Positions 1 to 12,311 of a stretch of 64,000 nt of DNA are shown piece by piece. Within the stretch, counting starts at the first letter, position 1. The number at the start of each line of letters is the position of its first letter. This DNA is from Bugula neritina (lineage: Eukaryota; Bryozoa; Gymnolaemata; Cheilostomatida; Bugulidae). The notes beneath the pieces were generated by a model, which searched no databases, had not been told where the DNA came from, and worked only from the letters and a program-made list of their open reading frames with translations. Location: assembly GCA_964035545.1 (NCBI GenBank), contig OZ037766.1, positions 414,501 to 478,500 on the forward strand, given 5' to 3'. The position numbers and the translations under genes are program-made.

Positions 1-170
1 ATACTATTACTATTAGTATTAGTACTACGTCTACTACTAGTACTACTATGAGTATGTCTATTACTATTACTATTAGTATTAGTATTACTATTAGTACTAC
101 TACTAGTATTACTATTACTATTAGTATTAGTATTAGTATTAGTATTAGTATTAGTATTAGTAATACTTAT
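1..170. repeat. Degenerate ATTAGT/ATTACT microsatellite
   Basis: Near-uninterrupted interspersed hexamer-like units (attagt, attact, actagt) fill the window edge. The same motif recurs around 4.76-4.81, 4.99-5.03, 8.13-8.35 and 34.2-34.4 kb, so it is a dispersed simple-repeat type of this genome. No coding content. Confidence 0.85.
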
Positions 171-179
171 ACTTTGACT

Positions 180-1530
180 TAAACTTTGAAATTAAACAAT
201 ATGAATATGAGTATAATGGAAAATACAGACCAGTGCAACTTTTGCCATTTCTACTCTTTGAATCGCAAGCAAACTCAATAAATAGATAATAAATGTGAAA
301 TCACAGAAATGGTCAGCCTGCACGTTGGAGCTCCTAGGTGCTACGTCGATACTACTAGTACAAGGGGAAGTGAAACTACACGGGATATAACCACTGAACT
401 GAAACTATAACCTAGTTATAGTTCAATGGATATGACCACTGAGCTGGAATAGATAATTATAATAATAATTATAATTATAATAATAATTATTGAGTTCATT
501 GGATATAACATTATAACTAGTAGTTTATTGTCAGCCTTTAACTTTTGTTGCCAGCTAGTAATGTAACTCCATGTTGCTAGCAGACAACTCCTATGCATAA
601 CTATTGCCAGCTGAAAGTGCAAGTAAGTCCAAGACAGTTGAAATAAGTATATTAGCAGAGTTAATGTAAGAATGGGTCGGTTTGTAAAACTCTAGCGTCT
701 AAATTCTATTGAAGTCTCACAATGGATACAGTGGTATCGGAAATATGAGTTTATTTTATTTAATAATGTAAATAAAACAATATTTTCAATCATAATCTTT
801 ATTGAAAATATATGAATTTAGAACACAGTAACACGTAAATCCAACACAAATAGAAATTATAGCTGTGATCACAGAACGCTGACACAAGAAATAGCTGAAT
901 TCTGACAGAGAAAAAGTAAAGTTACAGAAATTTATCTACTAGTCAAGAGTGGTACACAGAAAGGATCACCTTCAACACAAAGTATCTCTTTGCCATGAAA
1001 AGTTAAAGCAATTTCTATCGGCAATATAAAAACTAAGCGAGTAAACTTGAGTATACACATAGTAAAAATTAAAATCAGAATAAACGAATATGCTGATGAA
1101 AAGTATAAAAGTTCAACAAAAACAACAGAAAGTAACTTACAGGAACCAACTAATGGATTTGTCAAACACCAATACAGATTATCAGTCAATAAAATCAAAT
1201 AGTAAAACTCAGAGCTTCAGAAAGAAGGAAGAGCTGAGAGAAAGTATAAACAGAAGTCAGTGTCTTGAAGTTAATAAGGAGTTACTCCCACTTGACAATC
1301 TGTCTCTTGGACACATGTTGACCTCTGATCTCTGTGTTTGGAGGTAAGACAGCGAGATAGTAGGGTGTGTCAGCACCTACAGTATAACACAGAATATGAG
1401 CTGTAAGACAGCGAGGTAGTAAGGTGTGTCAGCACCTACAGTATAACACAGAATATGAGCTGTAAGACAGCGAGGTAGTAAGGTGTGTCAGCACCTACAG
1501 TATAACACAGAATATGAGTTGTATTTTGGA
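180..1530. repeat. Segmental duplication, copy A (3' flank and last exon of the carbonyl reductase gene)
   Basis: This stretch matches about 5030-6430 over most of its length: shared blocks include the cagaccagtgcaacttttgcc segment (228 and 5036), the region coding the last reductase exon, and the 59-bp array that follows it. Both copies lie in the same orientation and are preceded by ATTAGT simple repeat. Divergence is uneven: the flank is moderately diverged, while the last-exon block is almost identical, which could reflect local gene conversion. Boundaries are approximate. Confidence 0.75.
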
Positions 1531-3386
1531 GTTGTCATATTACTAGTATATATAGTTTACACTACACTGTCTCTCACTATATACTACATACCTTCATCTA
1601 TAGTCAGATGTCCCTTGTGACTGCTCATACTAGTGCTTACATACCCTGGGCAGACCTGAAAATATATACAAACTCATAATGGAAACACAACTCCTGTTAT
1701 CATCAAACTCAAAATATCAATTATAATCAATACATATGGAAATTCATTAGCACAAAATTTCCAACTGTTCACCACAATGTATCATATACTCACAGCATTC
1801 ACGACAATGTCCCTCTCGGACACAGAGTTAAACTCCTGCTGATAGGCTCTGGCTAGGAGAGTATCTCCCAGTTTAGAGACGGAATAGGCAGCGTCATCAG
1901 GCCAACCTTTCTCAGCAAAATCTCCAGCCTTCACGGCTCTGCAACACATGAGAGAGAATATTGTGTAATAGAATGAAACTCTGATATTCAGAATGATTGG
2001 AGGTCTGTACCTCTTAAAAACATGTATTCTACGTGTCGAGTGAAGCAACACAAACATCCCAGTTGACATCCTCTCTCCCCACGTTACATCCACCCCTCCC
2101 TCCCCACGTTACATCCACCCCTCCCTCCTCACATTACATCCACCCTCTCCTCCTCACATTACATCCACCCCTTCCTGCCCCAAGTTATAAACACTCACGA
2201 GACAAAGTCAGTCATTGCCTGAAGGACTTGAGTCCTGGTCAGGGGAGGATCATTCTTAATAAATGAAACGTATCTCTCGGGGTTCAACTTCTTAACCTTA
2301 TGAAGGGCCATTGGAGCCACCAGGCTGGAGAGAACTACAACTCTAAAACAATCAGCAAATCAGCTCATGATCAATTAACAATAATATTTCAATATTCAGG
2401 TGGACTTACTAGCTAGAAGGTGGAGGAACACATTGAATAAAATACTTTATCACAGAACTGGATGTTTAGGAGTGAAAATCATACAAACTTCCAACTTGAT
2501 AATGAAACAATATCCCAGAGAAGACAACTTCTTAACAAGTACAAATGTCAGGGTAAAGCAGAGTATACAGTTTATAGAAAGACATACAGTGTGTATACTT
2601 GGTCTGAGTTACAGATAACCATTAACTATATTAAAGTAAAGTTAAGTATAGACCCCGGAATGCTGCCATAAACCAACATGTGTTAGAACACTGACCTTGC
2701 TCCGTCCTTGAGAATAGGAAATAGAGTGTCACACACCATATTAGTACCAAACACATTTGTAGCCAGAGTAACCTCAGCTTTCACAGCGTATGGGTCGGTG
2801 GAAGCACTCTAAACAACAGAGCAACTCTAATTGTGAGAAAGGACCCCAAGTTACATAATAATGGACCAATTGATTAAAAACATCTCAGCTACAATTTTCT
2901 TTTAAGCAACCGTTCAATTGATTTTACTGTCACAAATAGTTTACTCCTGGCCAGCAAAACAGACCTTGAAAGCCATGCCGGCATTATTAATCAGGATATC
3001 CAGTCCACCGTGATCCTTAGTCAGCTTTTCTTTGACGGCAGCAAAGGTTTCAGGTTTTGTGAGGTCAGCCTCTAAGAACTGAGCTTTCAGACCTTCTGAC
3101 TGCAGTTTCTTCGCTGCCTCCTCCCCATTGGCAGCGCTTCGTGCTGTAAATTATGACAACACAGAGGGCTTGGAGACACAGTAGTTATGTAGGTCACAGT
3201 AGTTATGTAGGTCACAGTAGTTATGTAGGTCACAGTAGTTATGTAGGTCACAGTAGTTATGTACGTTACAGTAGTTATGTAGGTCACAACACAACACTCA
3301 CATGTTCCATAAACTGTCCAATCAGGATGCTCCTTACAAAGTCTTCTGACTATGCCATAACCAATACCTTGATTTGCTCCAGTGAC
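1282..3386 (-). CDS. Carbonyl reductase-like short-chain dehydrogenase (CBR1-type), 5' exon not found
   Basis: An NADPH-dependent SDR of the CBR1/CBR3 type, predicted to reduce carbonyl substrates in the cytosol. Seven exons read in transcription order: 3386-3302, 3143-2965, 2808-2696, 2342-2199, 1938-1794, 1655-1592, 1376-1282 (stop TAA at 1282). All phases join and all introns are GT..AG. The first exon visible opens with VTGANQGIGYGIVRRL, the dinucleotide-binding TGxxxGIG loop; the second carries the NNAG motif (DILINNAGMAF); exon five has the catalytic YSVSK (YxxxK); exon six has VCPGYV; the end reads VSKRQIVKWE. The N-terminal exon with the start Met should lie above 3387, but I could not identify it. 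Visible coding length 825 nt (about 274 residues), matching the usual ~277-residue family. Introns contain 18-bp and 24-bp minisatellites, and the last acceptor is multiplied (separate entry). Confidence 0.88.
1344..1520. repeat. 59-bp tandem array, 3 units, copying the last intron acceptor and exon start
   Basis: Units begin at 1344, 1403 and 1462. Read on the minus strand, each contains the intron end tactgtag, then GTGCTGACACACC and the next ~20 nt of the terminal reductase exon. The acceptor nearest the intact exon (exon end 1376) gives the correct frame; the two upstream acceptors lead into exon fragments cut off by the next unit. Confidence 0.9.
2069..2180. repeat. 24-bp minisatellite (about 4-5 units)
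   Basis: Repeats built on ctccccacgttacatccacc, inside the reductase intron between exons 2199-2342 and 1794-1938. On the transcribed strand it is purine-rich. Confidence 0.8.
3178..3292. repeat. 18-bp minisatellite, 6 units
   Basis: Unit gtagttatgtaggtcaca repeated between reductase exons 2965-3143 and 3302-3386. It fills most of this short intron. Confidence 0.9.
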
Positions 3387-4759
3387 CTGATTATAGAATA
3401 GTAAGATACTGAGTATATACTAGTATGTAATGTGTTCTTATGTATGTTGAGTCAGTGTATAGGTTATGTTCACTTTGTGAGTCTCACAGCATGAAGTCAA
3501 CACCAGGAAAACCACAGAAGTTCTGCTTTTATTTTCAACAGAAATGTGTGAGTTGAACCAAACTAAACTTACTCTGTATTACATTACTGTTAAGTTAATA
3601 AGCGAGTTTGAGTTGAAACTGTACATTTTAACTTCATGTTGCTTGTAATTTTACAAATTTTGCTTAGATTATATCAATACACTATTTCATTACTGAATGA
3701 TTCTAATAGATAGTAAGCACGCTGTTTATACTATGACTTGCAAAAACTCAACAGAGTCTTCTACAGGTGAAAATATAGGATGAGTGGATAAAATAGAAAC
3801 AATCAAATATTTGCAGAAAATAGACCAATGAGAGCTGTTTGTTTAATTGAGGAGTCACACAGTAAAGCTTAAGTTTAGATGTTTTCAAACCTCATTGGTT
3901 ATGATAACCACTATGTGATGACTGAGTAGACCTTTGGTGACATATAGATGTAGTACAGCAAGTAATGACATGTACACTCAACACTATATTATAACGTTTT
4001 ATATAAATCATATGACACATTTCAGGGCATACAAGTTGCATGTATTTCAGCATAACTTTGACAGACTTAGGAAATAGTTTACATGCAGATGTTCAGTTAC
4101 AAAGTAAATTATTTAACCTACAGAAGACAGCTTTCAGTATTGCAGGATGTATTAAATTTTATAATTAACAAAGCCAATTACTAAATGGGTGAATAACTTT
4201 CGGCATACAAATATTTAAATTAAAATTCGAAACATTTCACATGAAGAAAGAAGAGCTAAACACATACCACACAAAACATGATTAATGTAAACCACACAAG
4301 CAGACACACATATATATCGGTAACTTATAGCTATACATACAAAGTATGCGAAAAGAAGAAACAATTTAGAAAAATTACTCACAAATCTAGAGCGGGCCAA
4401 CAGTCATAAAATCAAATATAAATTTGTACCACAAGCTTAGAGTTTTCTTACCACTAGTTAGAATATAAGTATCAGTTTAGAAGACCACACCAAATGCCAA
4501 CAATCACATTAAAAGATGTAGAAATTCATCAGTTTCATTTAATTAAAATAAAACATAATATTACAAAATAATTTGTTATTGTAAAAACACAAATATCATT
4601 CATTTATTGTAATGAACATCTAGTTTAAATGTAAAAAACCATCATAGAGTGCATATTTGAAATTTATATTATCAAATAGTATATTTATTAGTCTTAGTTA
4701 ATCGTATTGTACTTAAGTTAATAACTTAAAGTTGAATTTATTCCTATTAATTTAGTTTT
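3387..4759. other. Region upstream of visible reductase exons; nothing recognised
   Basis: AT-rich sequence that should include, or lie upstream of, the missing first reductase exon. I found no ATG-containing segment with a donor in a phase that joins the VTGANQ exon. No RNA gene or mobile element is evident. Confidence 0.4.
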
Positions 4760-5029
4760 ACTTTTAGTATTACTATTAGTATTACTATTACTATTAGTAA
4801 TTATTAGTATAAATTCTAGTAATACTAACAACTAATAATTTATATTGTACAAACAATAACTATAATTATAACATTAACTTCATTAACTATCACTATATGA
4901 GTATAATTATAAGTATTAGTATAAGTATAGGTTATTAATATTACACTTGAACTTTAAGTTTAGCAATTAGAATTAGTGAATTACTATCAATTGACTTAGT
5001 ATTACTATTACTATTAGATATTAAGATAT

Positions 5030-6430
5030 AATACAGACCAGTGCAACTTTTGCCATCTCTGCCTTTTGAATCACAAGCAAATGCAGAAAATAGATAATAA
5101 ATGTGAAATGATAAACTTGCACAGTGGAGCCCCTTGGGTTAGTATTACGTCGTCTATCACTGATACCAAAAGGTAAAGTAAAGCTAGATTGATCTGAACC
5201 GAAACTAACTTAGTTGAAAATCGATATACTGGAGTCGTTGATGACTTTCTTGTAATCGCTTCAAATATCATGTAAAAAAAATATAACGAATGATAAATGT
5301 TTGCAAGTTCAAAGGCTATATTTTTTGGATTAAATAAAAGTATTTAGCCAATGAAATCAACACCTTCCTCATTGCACGTGCCGACAGCATGTTAACTACT
5401 GGTTTTATGCAGTGTACCAAAGCTTCTTTGTACATAATATTGTTAGCAGACAACTCCTCCATATACAGTGGTAGCCGAATTATAAGTTTACTTTATTAAC
5501 TTTTATAAATGAAGCAGTAGGCCTAAATCAAAGGATGTTTATCATTTATTTGTTTTCAATGAAAATACATTAATTTACAGCACAATAGACATAATTATAT
5601 CCAACACAAATAAATATTATAATCATCTGCTTTAAATACTTGTGACCACAAAATTATGACAAAAATGGTTCAAGTTTGACAAAGTATAAGAGACATTACA
5701 GACAGTAGTCAAGAGTGGTACACAGAAAGGGTTACTTTGAACACTTGTTTACAGAAAGTATCACTTATTGATGAAATGTAAAAGCAAAAGTGAAACAATC
5801 AATTTCTATAGTCAAGCGAGTAAACTTGAGCATACAAATAGTAAAATTAAAATTAGAATAAACGAATATGCTGATGAAAAGTATAAAAGTTCAACAAAAA
5901 CAACAGAAAGTAACTCACATAACCAACTAATGGATTTGTCAAACACCAATACAGTTTATCAGTCAATAAAATCAAATAGTAAAACTCAGAGCTTCAGAAA
6001 GAAGGAGGAGCTGAGAGAAAGTATAAACAGAAGTCAGTGTCTTGAAGTTAATAAGGAGTTACTCCCACTTGACAATCTGTCTCTTGGACACATGTTGACC
6101 TCTGATCTCTGTGTTTGGAGGTAAGACAGCGAGGTAGTAAGGTGTGTCAGCACCTACAGTATAACACAGAATATGAGTTGTAAGACAGCGAGGTAGTAGG
6201 GTGTGTCAGCACCTACAGTATAACACAGAATATGAGCTGTAAGACAGCGAGGTAGTAGGGTGTGTCAGCACCTACAGTATAACACAGAATATGAGCTGTA
6301 AGACAGCGAGGTAGTAGGGTGTGTCAGCACCTACAGTATAACACAGAATATGAGCTGTAAGACAGCGAGGTAGTAGGGTGTGTCAGCACCTACAGTATAA
6401 CACAGAATATGAGTTGTATTTTGGAGTTGC
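5030..6430. repeat. Segmental duplication, copy B
   Basis: Second copy of the block at about 180-1530. It ends with a last-exon copy nearly identical to the gene copy, followed by a 59-bp array of 5 units instead of 3. Confidence 0.75.
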
Positions 6431-6870
6431 TCTCTCCTAAGCTTTGCTATCCGCTGCAGTTATTACAGGCTGCACAGTTACGAGGTGTTGTCTTCTGATA
6501 CACATCAAAGTAGCCTTGGAGATGAAATAAAAAAAAGTATTATTAACAGAAATACAAGAAGAATGTTTTACCGTATGAATGAATCATTTTCATACAATAC
6601 TTTCATCTACAGCTAGATGGGCAAGTATCAGAATATTCTACGCATACTTATAAAATATATTAGAAACGAAATATACCCTTGAAGTATGAGTTTAATATTG
6701 AAAAAAGGAACAAAAACTTCAACAAAATCTGACATAGTACTTACAGCTACACAACAACATGACTCTCAGACACAGGCTCTTGTCAGGAGGGCTTCTCTCA
6801 GTTTAAGGATAAAATATGTCACAACATCCAGTCAGCTTCTCTCAGCCCTGCGAGACAACAGAGACGGTAT
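6059..6870 (-). pseudogene. Partial carbonyl reductase copy, decayed
   Basis: On the minus strand, 6153-6059 repeats the last reductase exon (ending VSKRQIVKWE, stop). Upstream, about 6600-6625 keeps only the last few bases of an exon-six copy (tcatctacagctagatg against tcatctatagtcagatg), and about 6745-6835 resembles exon five with an internal deletion and substitutions; no YxxxK frame can be read. Exons one to four are not seen. I read this as a tandem duplicate that has lost its coding capacity while the terminal exon was preserved or re-copied. Confidence 0.65.
6121..6415. repeat. 59-bp tandem array, 5 units, acceptor/exon-start copies of the pseudogene
   Basis: Same unit as at 1344-1520 (units from 6121, 6180, 6239, 6298 and 6357), ending in the same ttgtattttggagtt flank. 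The copy number differs from the paralogous array (5 against 3), showing expansion or contraction since duplication. Confidence 0.9.
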
Positions 6871-7579
6871 CAATAATAAACATTATGACTATTGTGTGCC
6901 ACTGGCAATCCCTTACAATCACATCATTACAAGTAAAACATAAATATATATTTCATTATCAACTTTAAACACAGACTGTAGTTTCACAAAATGATGGAAG
7001 TCAGAGATGATAGAACTGGCTACATTTAATTGGAGTTCTACGACTACCGTCAAATTTTTCGACAAAATTAAATTACAAAGGGTAAAATAAGACTCAGTCA
7101 TTGTCATACTCATAGTCATTGTCATTGTCTGCAGGATTTCACTCTCAGTTAGTGTGAGTGTCCCACTTATTTACATAATTAATATAAATAAATAAAAAAT
7201 TAAATATATCCATAATAATAATCATATTCATATTGATATTTAATTTGAACTTCATTATGATTATCATTAAATATAATTATCATTTATCACTGATTATCAT
7301 TAGTCTTAGAGTTTAGACATTATTATGATTATCATTATGATCTAGATTATCCTTTTACTAAATCTTTTTCTTATACTTAAAGTTATACCCTATAGCGCAT
7401 ACGATAGCACACGTGGACACACAGCTATGCAGACACATACCTACACAGAAATATGATCAAATTTTATTTCTTTTCAATCTTCACATGTTCAAGCTTCACT
7501 TCTAGTTCTACTTGTTCTGTGGCTGATGTCAATTCTAACCTCTGGCTATGGTGTGCCTACTTGTTTGAGAAAATCGCTT

Positions 7580-7700
7580 GATGCAGCACAGTGGTTATAG
7601 TTGCCGAGTACAGGTGTTCCGGGGTCTTTAAGGATAGAGTTCGGACTAAGCCGCGTTTGGGAATTTATGTTTGTGCTGCATATAATCATTTTACTGCTAA
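7580..7700 (+). mobile_element. Possible tRNA-derived SINE head
   Basis: The stretch has an A-box-like segment (cagtggttatagttgccga) and, about 45 bp further on, a B-box-like agagttcggactaa. These resemble an internal RNA polymerase III promoter. It does not fold into a convincing tRNA in my reading, no 3' tail or target duplication was identified, and only one copy was noticed. Weak call. Confidence 0.25.
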
Positions 7701-8129
7701 AATATTATTACAATAAAAACAGACTCGCTACACCAACAGTTTCTAATTCGTTCTTCTAACTGTCTGTCTAACCCTTGTACCGCATACATGCAATAAAAGT
7801 TTGGCTTTTTTCATCGAAAACACTACTTTGTGAAAAACGTTTTCGACACCAGCTTTATAATTGTTAAATTTGTGTTCGTGCGATATTTGAACATACGGCA
7901 ACAAATTTTTAGTTGTCAGACCATCACAAACCCAAGGATTTTTATTAAAATGAAAATCCCCAAACCAATTGGATCTTTTTTACTTGAACAATTGTCCAAG
8001 CTTTTGCATTACAATAATGATTATTCATCATTATAATTATAATGTTGAACTTAAAGTTAATAAGTTTGATAGGCAATTGTAGGTAATAACTATAATTATT
8101 AATAATTAATTATAATAATAATACTTCAA

Positions 8130-8350
8130 GTCTAATAGTAATAGTAATACTTATACTAATACTAATAGTAATACTAAAGTAATAGTAATAGTAATACTCA
8201 GTATTACTAATAGTAATAGTAGTACTAATACTAATAGTAATACTAATACTAATAGTGATACTATTAGTAATAGTAGTATAAAGTATTATTATTACTATTA
8301 CTGTATTAGTATTACTATTAGTATTACTATTACTATTAGTATTACTTATA
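8130..8350. repeat. ATTAGT/ACTAAT simple repeat
   Basis: Interspersed actaatagtaat and attactattagt units, with an orientation switch near 8280-8300. Same repeat class as the window start. Confidence 0.85.
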
Positions 8351-9550
8351 GACTATAGTTATTAGTAAAACTAAATGTATTGATATTCATAATTACCTTA
8401 ATATTTATATTATTATAAATTAAAATATTGATGATATTATAATTATAATATTTATTAATATTGGTATTGATAATCATAATTATAATAATTTAGGGTTGTT
8501 GTCTAAACTCTAAAGTTTACTACTAAAGTCATAGCCCTTAGGCTTAGGTAATGTTATAGTATTAATAAATGATCAACTTCAAATTCAACTCATAATCATA
8601 ACAATATGAATAACATATTTATTTCAAATTTAATATGAAATTAAACTAGAAACATTGACTAAGAATAATAATATCAATATTTATATTGAATATGACATCT
8701 ATTACATTCACATGTACGAACGCCTACACACGCATTTGTATTTGAAAAAAACTTGCACAGGTTTATAGTCGCTATCCCTGTGAAAAACCCTTAATGGAAA
8801 GGGTTTTTTGAAGCAGGCTAAGAAGTTAGACAGGAGTAATTATGACCAGATTCCTCCCCTAACCCCTAGACCACAATGCTCCTTACAGTTGTACTTCTAA
8901 CACCATGAGTTACAATCATATTCATATTCATATTCGTATTCCTATGTTCACTATTAAGATCTTAAATCTTTGCATCAAGTTTAACTTACATTTGTTTAAT
9001 AAATCTAATGATCTTCCAAGATAAAAAGTAATGTGCTAACAGATTCTTATGGTTTAAATGACCTTGCCTGTCAATTAAATTTTATTTAAAATGTTATGGC
9101 GGTTTCACATTTTAAGCTAAAGCTGAATCGAAAGAATTCGTTGTTTTCCAATCAATCCATGATCTGATGACCTTAGTATGCATTAGCATGTAAGGTGGCG
9201 AATGTTTTAAAGAATCTGTAATGTTTAAAGGGCATATGGCATATTGCTGTCATTTTTAAACACTTCATGTTGTGGGCCATGAGTTATCATCTCTTGTCAA
9301 CCAAGTTGCAACCATAGCGCCTACTACTTATTAGCCCAAATTCTTTGTGTCTTATTATTCGGGTGTAAGACATGTTTTAGATGACTGGAAACAGATTATC
9401 GCAGAAGATGAGATAGTATTTAATAAAACTATTTGTAATTATATTTATATATGAAGCTCATTGTTTTCTCTACATTCAGTAGATCAGGTACCGTGTCTAA
9501 GGTTATGTATATTTGTTTGAACTAGTTGGTAACAACTGGAAGTACCGAGT

Positions 9551-12311
9551 ATGAATGAACATATTCACTTCTCTTCTCAACCCCTGCACGTTCAGACTGC
9601 CAACACGCAGCCTCTAGCAGATACCGAATCCTCCCAGCTCGCTCATCTCTCTCCCATGTGTGGCTGGCAGAAGAAAGAAACGCCATCTCCCCATAAACTG
9701 TTTGTCTCTCCGACTAAACATAAGTCTAAGGTATATGCCTGTTCGTTGCAAGATATGCCGCTGATTATATTGAATAGCACTCATTCTGTAGCTCTTTGTT
9801 TACGGTTACTACGGTTACTACAGCAGCATATCCCAACTGCTTGTAGCCCAGCGCTGATCAAATCTCATCTCCGGTGAAAAGACAGTTAATGCCGTTGTGT
9901 TATTCTGGAGATGAGGCTGTCGGAGTGAGTCCCACGAAGTCGGACTATGGCAGCAGTCTCTCTGGCAGCAGCACTAATACCGACACCACAGATGACAGTT
10001 CAGAAAACCTCCTCTACTTCAAAGTCCCGGATTTGCGTCTCAATGGTAAGAAAAACAGCCTAATTAACCTTGAGCAACTCTATTTCATACCTCCACAGTT
10101 TTATTAATCCTTTCATATTCCACTATATCTCAATTTTGAATAAAACCACTGTTCATTGTGAAAACTGTACAACTGGTGGCTCTTGATTTGTGCCCCCAAT
10201 TGATAGAAATTCAGAATTTTGAAGTTTTTTATGTAAATCATTATTTTAAAAATGGATTCAAACATTAAAATGTTTTTTGTAAAGTTTTATTGCTCACAAC
10301 TTTTTGTAAAATCTAGTTTTTCAGTAACATTTGAATTTTATTTAATTTATAAGAAAATACTACTCCGTGTACTCAGGCGTTGTCTCACTACTCCATGTAC
10401 TCAGGAGTTGTCTCACTACTCCATGTACTCAGGAGTTGTCTCACTACTCCACAGTGTACTCAGGAGTTGTCTCACTACTCCATGTACTCAGGAGTTGTCT
10501 CACTACTTCCTGTACTCAGGAGTTGTCTCACTACTCCACGTACTCAGGAGTTGTCTCACTACTCCATGTACTCAGGAGTTGTCTCACTACTCCATGTACT
10601 CAGGAGTTGTCTCACTACTTCCTGTACTCAGGAGTTGTCTCACTACTCCCTGTACTCAGGAGTTGTCTCACTACTCTATGTACTCAGGAGTTGTCTCACT
10701 ACTCCACAGTGTACTCAGGAGTTGTCTCACTACTCCCTGTACTCAGGAGTTGTCTCATTGCTGCACATGAATATTATCTCTGTGTTTCGTCAGATCTCTA
10801 TGATTGGTCACAGAAAGTTAACGAATGCCGAGTGACAACTGTAAACCCTGCCAAAGGTCTCGTTACTCAGAAAAGCTCGGCTGGTTCTACTGTAGATGTC
10901 AATGAGGAGCTCATTGCTCTCTTCAGATATGATACTAGTGTGTTTGCCGTGCTAGAGAGATGTCCTCACGCTGGTAAGTGAACAATGGCTTATGGCTGCA
11001 CCTGGTTTTCGGTTTGGTTTCGAAGTTTTCCCTTCTTCTGCATGTTGACAAATTTTACTTTGGCTTCTAGTCAAAACCCTGATTTCTCACTTTGGTTTAA
11101 TAAGAGATTTTCCTATTTGTGTTCATTTAGGTAGTTCAGTTATTTAATATTAGAAAGATTTTAGTCATCGCTCATTTTTTATAAGAGCTACCTTAATTGT
11201 ATGTAAAGAATGGGTTCTCTCGGACAGCGTCAGTCATAGATGTAGAGTAGTAACACTGTGTAGAGTAGTAACACTGTGTAGAGTAGTAACACTGTGTAGT
11301 GTAGTAACACTGTGTAGAGTAGTAACACTGTGTAGAGTAGTAACACTGTGTAGAGTAGTAACACTGTGTAGAGTAGTAACACTGCGTAGAGTAGTAACAC
11401 TGTGTAGAGTAGTAACACTGTGTAGAGTAACACTGTGTATAGTAGTAACACTGTGTAGAGTAGTAACACTGTGTATAGTAGTAACACTGTGTAGAGTAGT
11501 AACACTGCGTAGAGTAGTAACACTGTGTAGAGTAGTAACACTGCGTAGAGTAGTAACACTGTGTAGAGTAGTAACACTGTGTAGAGTAGTAACACTGTGT
11601 AGAGTAACACTGTGTAGAGTAGTAACACTGTGTAGAGTAGTAACACTGTGTAGAGTAGTAACACTGTGTAGAGTAGTAACACTGTGTAGAGTAACACTGT
11701 GTAGAGTAGTAACACTGTGTAGAGTAGTAACACTGTGTAGAGTAGTAACACTGTGTAGAGTAGTAACACTGTGTAGAGTAGTAACACTGTGTAGAGTAGT
11801 AACACTGTGTAGAGTAGTAACACTGTGTAGAGTAGTAACACTGTGTAGAGTAGTAACACTGTGTAGAGTAGTAACACTGTGTAGAGTAGTAACACTGCGT
11901 AGAGTAGTAACACTGTGTAGAGTAGTAACACTGTGTAGAGTAGTAACACTGTGTAGAGTAGTAACACTGTGTAGAGTAGTAACACTGTGTAGAGTAGTAA
12001 CACTGTGTAGAGTAACACTGTGTAGAGTAACACTGTGTGTAGTGCTGTCGCTGTGTGTAGTGCTGCCGCTGTGTGTAGGGGGACCGCTGCACCTAGGAGA
12101 CATAGAACTGCTGCCTGATATCGGCTCCATCTGTGTCACGTGTCCCTGGCACTCCTGGAAGATCGACCTGACGAGTGGTAAAGTCCTCTTCCCTCCTCAC
12201 CGGACTCAACGCGCTAAAGTATTCCAAACGATGCTCGACGACGGTGGGCAAATCTGGATCGGCTTTGACGCCTTCAATGCTCGATACTTCAATCTCAACA
12301 CTGACTTCTGA
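9551..12311 (+). CDS. Rieske [2Fe-2S] domain protein, RFESD-like, 4 exons
   Basis: Exons 9551-9730, 9847-10045, 10794-10973 and 12079-12311 join in phase to a 263-residue protein. Residues 1-~125 are Ser/Thr-rich and low complexity with no recognised domain. The C-terminal half is a Rieske fold: cluster ligands CPHAG (Cys183, His185) and CPWHSW (Cys208, His211), followed by LTSGKVLFPP and the end GGQIWIGFDAF. The two Cys-x(1-2)-His pairs would hold one [2Fe-2S] cluster. Vertebrate RFESD is a soluble protein of poorly known function; a role in electron transfer is inferred from the fold only. The start was chosen because ATG at 9551 opens the frame joining exon 2. Introns 2 and 3 each hold a minisatellite; the second runs directly into the exon 4 acceptor. 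Confidence 0.87.
10362..10765. repeat. 28-bp minisatellite, about 14 units (Rieske intron 2)
   Basis: Units contain ccatgtactcaggagttgtc with small variants (stccacagtg insertions of 2 bp, ttcctg variants). The array ends about 28 bp before the exon 3 acceptor at 10793. Confidence 0.92.
11233..12078. repeat. 18-bp minisatellite, about 46 units, ending at the exon 4 acceptor
   Basis: Unit gagtagtaacactgtgta with 12-bp variants (gagtaacactgt). The last units degenerate to gctgtgtgtagtgct and the final ctgtgtgtag is itself the acceptor of exon 4 (exon starts 12079). Most units therefore contain the acceptor-like string ctgtgtag. Confidence 0.93.

Larger units (their letters stand above)
6900..9550. 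other. Intergenic, AT-rich, between reductase region and Rieske gene
   Basis: No coding exons recognised. It contains AT-rich tracts (7160-7370, 8400-8700), an ATTAGT/ACTAAT simple repeat (8130-8350), a possible SINE head (7580-7700) and a short perfect hairpin near 8780-8812 (aaaaaccctt...aagggttttt). The 5' end of the Rieske gene must lie near the 3' edge, but no TATA box stands out. Confidence 0.5.

Noticed and set aside
1090-1347. Plus-strand ORF shared with 5768-6124, apparently a conserved duplicated protein
   Set aside because: Its similarity comes from the duplicated DNA; the minus strand of the same block encodes the reductase last exon, which fits the family.
8780-8812. Hairpin with T-run resembling a bacterial terminator
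   Set aside because: The context is a eukaryotic intergenic region; no basis for intrinsic termination.
10252-10981. Plus-strand repeat ORFs (LSHYSMYSGVV type)
   Set aside because: Readthrough of the 28-bp intronic array; the only coding part is exon 3 at 10794-10973.
11193-12139. About 300-codon repetitive minus-strand ORFs
   Set aside because: Antisense readthrough of the 18-bp intronic minisatellite of the Rieske gene.
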